This document shows positions 43,193 to 49,640 of a DNA stretch of 64,000 nt, one piece after another. The position numbers were made by a program, and so were the translations under genes. Each line of letters starts with the position of its first letter. The first letter of the stretch is position 1. The notes below the pieces were generated by a model. The model saw nothing but the letters and a program-made list of their open reading frames with translations. It had not been told where the DNA came from and did not search any database. Origin of the DNA: Hymenobacter sp. BT188 (lineage in GTDB: Bacteria; Bacteroidota; Bacteroidia; Cytophagales; Hymenobacteraceae); contig NZ_JACSCW010000004.1 of the NCBI RefSeq assembly GCF_014333585.1, forward strand, positions 558,001 to 622,000, in the 5' to 3' direction.

Positions 43193-43261
43193 TAGAAATG
43201 GGAATGCGTGAGGGGCCGTGTTTGTACTTTCAAGCCGCGAAGATGATCTATCGCTTGTGCT

Positions 43262-43801
43262 ATGCAAAATCAACAACTGAGTAAGACGCTGAGTTACGTG
43301 CTGCGGCATAAGCCAGAAGCATTCGGGTTACAATTGGATACCCAAGGCTGGATAGACGTGACCGAACTGCTCCGCGCCCTGCACGCTCATGGGCATGAAG
43401 TAACACCAAATCAACTGCACGAAGTAGTAGCCACTAACGATAAGCAACGGTTCAGCTTATCCGCTGATGGGGCGAAGATACGCGCCAATCAGGGCCACTC
43501 GGTAGCCGTAGATCTGGAGCTAACCGCCGTGGTTCCACCCGAACTCCTTTACCACGGCACGGCCACACGCTTTCTCGATTCAATACGAAAGGACGGACTG
43601 CGAAGTGGTAGTAGGCAGCACGTGCATTTATCTGCCGATGCGGAAACAGCCGTGACCGTAGGAAGCCGTCATGGCAAGCCAGTAGTGCTCACGGTGCAAG
43701 CGGGCCGATTGCACCGGGCTGGGGGGCTTTTTTACCTGTCGGCGAATGGCGTTTGGCTGACGGAGGCGGTGCCGCCAGAGTATCTTGGAGTTGCAGAGTA
43801 G
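43262..43801 (+). CDS. kptA: RNA 2'-phosphotransferase (Tpt1/KptA family)
   Basis: Removes a 2'-phosphate from RNA with NAD as acceptor, producing ADP-ribose-1''-2''-cyclic phosphate. Markers: SKTLSYVLRHKPEAFGLQLDTQGWIDVTELL (residues 7-37, Arg15-His16), NDKQRFSLSADGAKIRANQGHSV, LLYHGTATRFLDSIRKDGL, and HVHLSADAETAVTVGSRHGKPVVL, holding the R-H-R-R family set. Length 179 is normal. Its role in bacteria is not settled because the eukaryotic splicing substrate is absent. Motif copy at 43721 encodes G-G-L. Confidence 0.92.
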   Translation: MQNQQLSKTLSYVLRHKPEAFGLQLDTQGWIDVTELLRALHAHGHEVTPNQLHEVVATNDKQRFSLSADGAKIRANQGHSVAVDLELTAVVPPELLYHGTATRFLDSIRKDGLRSGSRQHVHLSADAETAVTVGSRHGKPVVLTVQAGRLHRAGGLFYLSANGVWLTEAVPPEYLGVAE

Positions 43802-43834
43802 GGCTTATTGTTTAGGTATAGCGATAATTGCTTG

Positions 43835-44377
43835 TCAATCATTGATGTACCATTTTCCATATAAACCGTCATATACAATTTCAACGAAAGCCCCAGAGTC
43901 GTAACCTAGCCAAAAAGAATGGGCTGTTCGCGAGTTGTCCGCAATTTCACTATAGCGAAAAGGCCGTTGAAATAATAAGCCTTTAGCAGTGCGTGGTAAT
44001 TTAGTCAAGTAGCCCGGTTTAAGTTGCGTAAGCGACTCAGGATAATGGCCTTCCTTATTTTGGTATTTTTCCAATTGTTGAATAATGGTATCTGCGCGAC
44101 GTTTAGTTAACGTATTTTGCCATTTATAAATAGGTATTACTAAGGGAACGCTGAGCAAAGAAGCTAGAAGTGTCGGACCCAGATATCGGCGTATCGCAAC
44201 TGATATTTCTGATGATCCAAATCCCCAGAGAACAACGTGAAGCAACGCCAAAAACAGTGAAATAAATACTTGTGGTCCCAGCAATAAAGGCTCGCTAATT
44301 TCGGTGTGCAGATAAACTAGGACTGCTAGAAATAAGCTGACACGCTGTATCCAAGAATAGTTAATAGATAACTTCAC
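43835..44377 (-). CDS. Membrane protein with a pseudopilin-like C-terminal pattern
   Basis: Unrecognised protein of 180 residues with three hydrophobic segments in the first ~85 residues, then a soluble domain. The segment RRADTIIQQLEKYQNKEGHYPESLTQLKPGYLTKLPRT (about 93-130) resembles the 'A..i...Le.Yk...G.YP.sL..L.p.yl' of type II secretion pseudopilins (GspG), but the N-terminal pilin signal with its G/A-F methylation site is absent. The remainder (FRYSEIADNSRTAHSFWLGYDSGAFVEIVYDG) would form the rest of that fold. DNA here is AT-richer than the flanks, suggesting possible acquisition. Function not inferred. Confidence 0.6.
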   Translation of the reverse strand: MKLSINYSWIQRVSLFLAVLVYLHTEISEPLLLGPQVFISLFLALLHVVLWGFGSSEISVAIRRYLGPTLLASLLSVPLVIPIYKWQNTLTKRRADTIIQQLEKYQNKEGHYPESLTQLKPGYLTKLPRTAKGLLFQRPFRYSEIADNSRTAHSFWLGYDSGAFVEIVYDGLYGKWYIND

Positions 44378-44411
44378 GACGTATAGGATTTAGCTAATAC
44401 CTGCGCAGTTT

Positions 44412-45332
44412 ATGCATTTACGATTGTCTTTGCTCACTTATTTGCTGTTGAGCACCTTGCATGTTAGCGCCACTACCAAGGCCGACTCCGTGCGCCTGCG
44501 ACAACACCTCACATACCTGACTTCTACACCCCAGCCGCGCAATTATCGGCAGGTAGCCGTACTCGACACAGTGGCGGCGTATGTCAACCGACAGTTGCGC
44601 GTCGCTGGCGCCCGCCTCAGCGACCAGCCTTACGAGGTTGGGGGGCAAATTTACCGCAACGTCATCGGCTCCTTTGGCCCCACGGATGGGCCGCGACTCA
44701 TTGTAGGCGCCCATTACGATGTGTGCGGCGACCAGCCCGGTGCCGACGATAATGGCTCGGGCGTAGCTGCGCTCTTAGAGTTGGCGCGCTTGATGGGCCA
44801 GCAGCAACAGCTTTCGTACCGCGTTGATCTGGTTGCTTATACCTTGGAAGAACCACCATTCTTCCGTACCAAAAACATGGGCAGCTACATCCACGCCAAA
44901 TCCCTGCACGACCAAGGCATACCTGTGCGCGGCATGGTAGCGCTGGAAACCCTGGGCTACTACGATGACCGCAAAAACACGCAGGATTACCCCGTCAGCC
45001 TGCTGAGCTTAGTATATGGAAGCCGCGGCAATTACCTGACTGTGGCCCAGAAATTTGGCAATGGAAGCTTCGGGCGGCATTTTGCGCGGCATTGTCGCCA
45101 AGTGGCTGCTTTGCCCGTCAAGCGCTTCAAAGCGCCCACCTGGCTGCCTGGCCTCGACTTTTCCGACCATCTCAACTACTGGCAGTTTGGCTATTCTGCC
45201 GTGCTGGTCACTGACACCGCTTTCTACCGCAACAAGCACTACCACGAGCCCACCGATACTATTGACCGCCTCGATCTGTACCGCTTGAGTTTGGCGGTTG
45301 ATGCGGTTTTGGCGGCGTTGCTAAGCTCGTGA
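44412..45332 (+). CDS. M28 family zinc peptidase, exported
   Basis: Aminopeptidase-like peptidase with two zinc ions. Signal peptide MHLRLSLLTYLLLSTLHVSAT. Zinc and catalytic residues: His in VGAHYDVCG (about residue 100), Asp in GADDNGSGVA (about 117), Glu in YTLEEPPFFRT (general base and metal ligand), and the later DFSDHLNYW and HEPTDTIDRLD (about 255 and 275), which complete the site. Length 306 is normal for the family. It is divergent from the pseudopilin-like gene by only 34 bases. A motif copy at 44640 encodes V-G-G-Q. Confidence 0.87.
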   Translation: MHLRLSLLTYLLLSTLHVSATTKADSVRLRQHLTYLTSTPQPRNYRQVAVLDTVAAYVNRQLRVAGARLSDQPYEVGGQIYRNVIGSFGPTDGPRLIVGAHYDVCGDQPGADDNGSGVAALLELARLMGQQQQLSYRVDLVAYTLEEPPFFRTKNMGSYIHAKSLHDQGIPVRGMVALETLGYYDDRKNTQDYPVSLLSLVYGSRGNYLTVAQKFGNGSFGRHFARHCRQVAALPVKRFKAPTWLPGLDFSDHLNYWQFGYSAVLVTDTAFYRNKHYHEPTDTIDRLDLYRLSLAVDAVLAALLSS

Positions 45333-45491
45333 GTCGAGCTGATATTCTTATGTGTTGCGCTGGTTATGAGAAACTTGTAGACTGCTGGCAGACAGCTATA
45401 AATAGGTTGGTTTACTATGTAATTAGCTAATCTGATATATCTTTACTAAATAGATATAGCTTATACTTTTTCTGTCTGAAGAAAGCCCCCC

Positions 45492-45914
45492 ATGACCAAG
45501 CCATCCTGCCCCAAGTGCGACACCACGGAAGCTACGAAAAGTGGGGTTGTAGGTGGCAGGCAGCGTTATAAGTGTAAGAATTGTGGTTACCATTTCTCGG
45601 TAGCCAAGGTGGGCCGGGAAATCAATTCGTATTATGTAATAAAGGCGCTTCAACTGTACGTAGAGGGCGTCAGCTACCGCGAGATTGAACGCCTGCTGGG
45701 TGTGAGCCACGTGAGTGTGATGAACTGGGTGAAAAAGTACGGCGTAAAAGCCCCCCGCCAAACCGACTATCACCCCACGTATAAAATACTGAATCAGAAG
45801 GAACTGGCGGAGTTTTTTCAGGACCCGCAGCAACTGAAAGGGGCGGGGCTGGTAGTCACGGAGCTAGGCGATAAGTACATGATGATTCGCTGGGAGCGGT
45901 TTAAGGGAGTATAG
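45492..45914 (+). CDS. IS1/IS1595-type transposase DNA-binding domain protein, possibly a domesticated regulator
   Basis: Contains only the DNA-binding half of an IS1-like (InsA-type) transposase: a zinc-ribbon with CPKCDTTEATKSGVVGGRQRYKCKNCGYHF (Cys pairs near residues 6/9 and 28/31), then a helix-turn-helix (YYVIKALQLYVEGVSYREIERLLGVSHVSVMNWVKKYG). No DDE catalytic domain follows; the last ~50 residues (YKILNQKELAEFFQDPQQLKGAGLVVTELGDKYMMIRWERF) are unrelated to transposase. No inverted repeats flank it. The reading frame is intact and its length is compact, so I read it as a host gene, perhaps a transcription factor for the porin-MHS genes that follow. A GCCCCCC copy ends immediately before the ATG. 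Confidence 0.75.
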   Translation: MTKPSCPKCDTTEATKSGVVGGRQRYKCKNCGYHFSVAKVGREINSYYVIKALQLYVEGVSYREIERLLGVSHVSVMNWVKKYGVKAPRQTDYHPTYKILNQKELAEFFQDPQQLKGAGLVVTELGDKYMMIRWERFKGV

Positions 45915-46051
45915 AGCTATAGCACTTAGCGGAAGTATAGCAAGGGTGTGCTTTCGCTGCGAGGATTTTCCTACTTGGTTGGGCCGAACCGGAGAATCGC
46001 TCTGGTTTCGGGTAGATGTTCCCACACTTCTTACCCATCCCCCCAGACCCT

Positions 46052-47557
46052 ATGCGAACCGCCCGTTACGCGTTGGCCATCAGTGCCCTATTATCCGCCG
46101 CTGGAGCTTCAGCCCAGGTACAGCCCCCACCCGTCGGAGGACAACCCGCCCCACCGCCAGCAGCGCCGGCACCCGCTCCACCTACCCCCACGGCCACGGA
46201 GTCTGTGCCATACGGGGCCGGCATGAAGGTGCCCCTATCGCCTGATGGCTCAAAGTATCTGCGTTTTATCACCTGGCACCAGGTCTGGACGCGCTACACG
46301 GAGAATAACACTGGCACCCTGCGCGCACCCAATAAGCCCCAGAGCGACCAGATTGACTTTGCCCTTCGCCGCTCGCGCTTTATCGTGCTGTCGCAGCTAA
46401 ATCCGCGGTTTTTGGTGTACACCCACATTGGTATTAACAACCAAACAGCCGTGAGCGGCGGCGTGGCCCCGGCTACCGACGCTAAGAAGCCGCAGCTTTT
46501 TGTGCACGAGGCGGTAGTGGAGTATAAGGTGAACAAATACCTGAATCTGGGGGCCGGTATGCACTACCAGAACGGCCTGTCACGCATGACGCGCTCCAGC
46601 ACCATCAATTACCTTACGCTGGACGCACCGCTCACCAACTGGCCTACCATCGAAGCCATCGACCAGTTTGTGCGCGGTATCGGGGTGTACGGCAAGGGCC
46701 GAGTTGGCAAGCTGGATTACGTGCTGAGCGTAAACGAGTCTTTCCTGACGAATCAGACAGGGGCGCTAAGCACCCCGTTGGGCTTGGGTACTACCGTAGG
46801 CACGGGCGCGACCGCCGTAAATACCGGTACCAATACCGCCCAGTATAATCCCCAAGGCACCGACCACGTCTACCAGGGCTATTTCAGCTACGAGTTCCTA
46901 GATCAGGAGGCTAATCTGCTGCCCTTCAACGTGGGCACTTACCTAGGCACCAAGCGGGTATTCAACATTGGGGCAGGCTTCTTTTACAACAATGATGGCA
47001 TGGTGTCGCGGCCCACGAGCAGCATCGTAAATGGCGCTCAGATTGCCGATCCCAACAACATTCAAACGACAAAAAATGACATTGCGCTGTTCTCAGCTGA
47101 TGTGTTTTTTGACACACCCATCAACAAAGAATCTGGTACTGCCTTTACCCTGTACGGGGTGTACTACAACTATAACATGGGCCCTAATCACGTGCGGTTT
47201 ATCGGGGCTTCCAATCCTGGCTATGGCACTGATGCCCGCCGGGGCAACGCTGTGCCCCACTCCGGTACAGGTAATGTAGGCTATCTGCAGGCGGGCTATC
47301 TGCTGCCAACCAATCTGCTGGGGCCGAAGCTGCGCGTGCAGCCTTATGCTTCCCATTTGCTGGCCAGCTACGAAGGCCTGCGCCGCTCCAACGGTGAAAT
47401 CAGAAACGTCAATATTTTCGATGCGGGGGCCAATTTCTACATCGATGGACACAACGCCAAGTTCACGCTCAACTACCGCGCCCGGCCCGACTTCACAAAC
47501 ATCAACAACCTGAACTATCGGCCCGAAATCACGCTCCAGACCCAGGTGTCTCTGTAA
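46052..47557 (+). CDS. Porin (phosphate-selective porin-like outer-membrane beta-barrel)
   Basis: Outer-membrane channel, probably for the substrate of the MHS transporter encoded next. Signal peptide MRTARYALAISALLSAAGASAQ, followed by a Pro/Ala-rich periplasmic stretch (about residues 22-50) and an antiparallel barrel with aromatic girdle residues: YLRFITWHQVWTRY, LRRSRFIVLSQLNPRFLVYTHIGINNQ, AVVEYKVNKYLNLGAGMHYQNGLSR, VGKLDYVLSVNESF, up to EITLQTQVSL. The pattern resembles OprO/P-type porins of Bacteroidetes. I take ATG 46052, not the in-frame GTG 12 codons earlier. The following transporter starts 95 bases downstream. Confidence 0.85.
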   Translation: MRTARYALAISALLSAAGASAQVQPPPVGGQPAPPPAAPAPAPPTPTATESVPYGAGMKVPLSPDGSKYLRFITWHQVWTRYTENNTGTLRAPNKPQSDQIDFALRRSRFIVLSQLNPRFLVYTHIGINNQTAVSGGVAPATDAKKPQLFVHEAVVEYKVNKYLNLGAGMHYQNGLSRMTRSSTINYLTLDAPLTNWPTIEAIDQFVRGIGVYGKGRVGKLDYVLSVNESFLTNQTGALSTPLGLGTTVGTGATAVNTGTNTAQYNPQGTDHVYQGYFSYEFLDQEANLLPFNVGTYLGTKRVFNIGAGFFYNNDGMVSRPTSSIVNGAQIADPNNIQTTKNDIALFSADVFFDTPINKESGTAFTLYGVYYNYNMGPNHVRFIGASNPGYGTDARRGNAVPHSGTGNVGYLQAGYLLPTNLLGPKLRVQPYASHLLASYEGLRRSNGEIRNVNIFDAGANFYIDGHNAKFTLNYRARPDFTNINNLNYRPEITLQTQVSL

Positions 47558-47652
47558 TACGCTGTTGTAGCTGGCCGCTTTGAAAGCGTGCGGATTTCGT
47601 CAAAACTCCATCGATACTTCCCTATACTCCACAACATAACCCCCCAATCAGC

Positions 47653-49146
47653 ATGGAAAACACTGTTAATCCCGGCTATGGCACTGTCGCGGATGCGCCT
47701 GTAGAGCACGACAACAACGCCGTATCGGAAAGTAAAATCTGGCAGGTTATAACGGCCTCCTCCGTAGGTACTGTCATCGAGTGGTACGACTTCTACATCT
47801 TCGGCTCTCTGGCGGCCATTATTGGGCCGGTGCTGTTTGGCACCACGGGCAAGATTGAAGACACCATTCTGGGTACGCTGGCCGTGTTCGGAGCGGGCTT
47901 TATCGTGCGGCCTTTCGGAGCAGTGTTCTTCGGTCGCATCGGTGATATGATTGGCCGCAAGTACACCTTTTTGCTTACGCTGCTAATCATGGGTGGAGCC
48001 ACATTCGTAACCGGCCTTATTCCGAGCTACGACAAGATAGGTATTGCCGCACCTATTATCGTTACGCTGCTGCGCTTGCTGCAAGGCTTGGCCCTGGGGG
48101 GCGAATATGGCGGCGCTACCACATATGTAGCTGAGCACTCGCCAGATAACCGCCGGGGTTACTTTACCTCTTTCATCCAGATTACAGCCACGGCTGGTCT
48201 GTTTTTGAGCATTCTGGTAATTATTGTTACCCGCAAGAGCATGGGCGAAGAAGCCTTTAAAGAGTGGGGCTGGCGCATTCCGTTTCTGCTTTCTGGTGCG
48301 CTGGTAATTGCTTCCTACTACATCCGCCGCAAACTGCATGAGTCGCCTCTCTTTGCGAAAGCGAAGGCTGAAGGCAAAACAAGCACGAACCCCTTGCGCG
48401 AGTCGTTTGTAAACCCCGTAAACCGCCGTTTGGTGCTTATTTCGCTGTTTGGTGCTACCATGGGCCAAGGTGTTGTATGGTACACCGGCCAGTTTTATGC
48501 TTACTCCTTCATGCAGAACGTGCTGAAGCTTGACCTCATCGACGCCAGTATTGTGCTGTGCGCGGCCCTGCTGCTCGCTACTCCGTTCTTCGTGTATTTT
48601 GGCAGCTTATCGGACCGCATTGGCCGCAAGAAAATCATCATGATGGGGCTACTGTGCGGGGCGCTATTTACCATTCCCATTTTCTACGGCCTCAAAGCCT
48701 TTGCTGGCCCTCTTACGGAAGTGACTGCCGCTACCGTAGATGCCACCGGCAAAGCCGTGCCTGCCGTGATGAAGTCCCTGAATCCCAATCTGATGGCCAT
48801 GACGGCGCTGACCTTCTGCCTCGTACTCTTCGTGACAATGGCCTATGGTCCGATTGCGGCTTACCTGGTAGAGTTGTTCCCCACCAAAGTTCGCTATACT
48901 TCACTTTCCTTGCCTTATCACATTGGTAATGGCGTGTTTGGTGGCTTTGTGCCTTTCATTGCTACGGCCCTCACCCTGTGGGCCGCTACCAAGCCCGAGG
49001 GTACGTTGTTGAAAGAATACAGCAGCTTTGCCGGTCTGATTTATCCAGTTAGCATTGCCCTGATCTGCTGGTTTATCGGGCAGGCGATGATGAAAGATGT
49101 GCGCAACGTGCGCCTCATGGAGGAAGGCTCTGGCAGTACCCACTAA
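47653..49146 (+). CDS. MHS family major facilitator transporter
   Basis: Proton-coupled inner-membrane symporter of the metabolite:H+ symporter (MHS) branch of the MFS (known members carry dicarboxylates, citrate, proline, betaine or shikimate). Twelve hydrophobic segments. MHS/MFS signatures: SSVGTVIEWYDFYIFGSLAA (N-terminus), GRIGDMIGRKYTF (loop 2-3), RLLQGLALGGEYGGATTYVAEHSP (TM4/5), GSLSDRIGRKKIIMMG (second half), AAYLVELFPTKVRYT. Length 497 includes an insert near residues 360-380 (EVTAATVDATGKAVP). Substrate not decidable; the upstream porin suggests an anionic nutrient. It lies in an apparent unit with the porin. Confidence 0.88.
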   Translation: MENTVNPGYGTVADAPVEHDNNAVSESKIWQVITASSVGTVIEWYDFYIFGSLAAIIGPVLFGTTGKIEDTILGTLAVFGAGFIVRPFGAVFFGRIGDMIGRKYTFLLTLLIMGGATFVTGLIPSYDKIGIAAPIIVTLLRLLQGLALGGEYGGATTYVAEHSPDNRRGYFTSFIQITATAGLFLSILVIIVTRKSMGEEAFKEWGWRIPFLLSGALVIASYYIRRKLHESPLFAKAKAEGKTSTNPLRESFVNPVNRRLVLISLFGATMGQGVVWYTGQFYAYSFMQNVLKLDLIDASIVLCAALLLATPFFVYFGSLSDRIGRKKIIMMGLLCGALFTIPIFYGLKAFAGPLTEVTAATVDATGKAVPAVMKSLNPNLMAMTALTFCLVLFVTMAYGPIAAYLVELFPTKVRYTSLSLPYHIGNGVFGGFVPFIATALTLWAATKPEGTLLKEYSSFAGLIYPVSIALICWFIGQAMMKDVRNVRLMEEGSGSTH

Positions 49147-49183
49147 GGATTCGATAACAGGACGCCCAGCGCTGTTAACTTGT

Positions 49184-49221
49184 AAAAGTCCGTCGGGCCA
49201 GTGGCACGACGGACTTTTTTT
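49184..49221 (+). terminator. Terminator after the MHS transporter gene
   Basis: AAAAGTCCGTCG (49184-49195) and its inverse (49207-49218) pair over 12 bases with an 11-base loop, followed by T. It separates the porin-transporter unit from the kinase cluster. Confidence 0.85.
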
Positions 49222-49351
49222 GGTTGGATGAGCAGACCTAACTAGCGTTTGGGGGGCTTTTAGCAGCGAATGCGTACATTCTACCCGCATGCTTTTGCCT
49301 ACTGAGTATAGCTGCATTCACAGGTTTTACTTCAACTATTTCTGGTCGTTT

Positions 49352-49573
49352 ATGGCTTCCATGTCGCCCCAAGAGCAGGCCGAACACCGTCGCGGGCAGC
49401 GTCTGCTGTTTCTGGGTTTGCTGTTTGCGGTGCTGCTCAATTATCCGTTGCTGGCCGTTTTTGATCATAACGGTCGGGTGGGGGGCATTCCGGTGCTCTA
49501 CCTCTATGTGCTACTGGCTTGGGTGGTGCTGGTTATGCTCACGGGCTGGCTGGTCCGGAAAGTTAAAAATTGA
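49352..49573 (+). CDS. Small two-TM membrane protein upstream of the symporter-kinase
   Basis: Protein of 73 residues: short charged N-terminus (MSPQEQAEHRRGQRLL), then two transmembrane segments (LFLGLLFAVLLNYPLLAVFD and VLYLYVLLAWVVLVMLTGWLVRKV). Small hydrophobic proteins of this kind (DUF4212/DUF485-like, DUF3311) commonly precede sodium:solute symporters and act as an accessory subunit. Here the partner would be the symporter-like half of the histidine kinase that starts 67 bases downstream. I cannot place it in a named family with certainty. Starts at 49352 or 49361 (MSP) are both possible. Motif copy at 49480 encodes G-G-I-P. Confidence 0.65.
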   Translation: MASMSPQEQAEHRRGQRLLFLGLLFAVLLNYPLLAVFDHNGRVGGIPVLYLYVLLAWVVLVMLTGWLVRKVKN

Positions 49574-49640
49574 CGATTTCCTTAACTACAAGCACCATTC
49601 ACGTTCGGCTTTCTCTACACCAGCTCCCTCTGGGTAATAC

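Noticed and set aside
45492..45914. A complete IS1-family insertion sequence
   Set aside because: Only the DNA-binding half is present; there is no DDE domain, no terminal inverted repeats and no target duplication visible.
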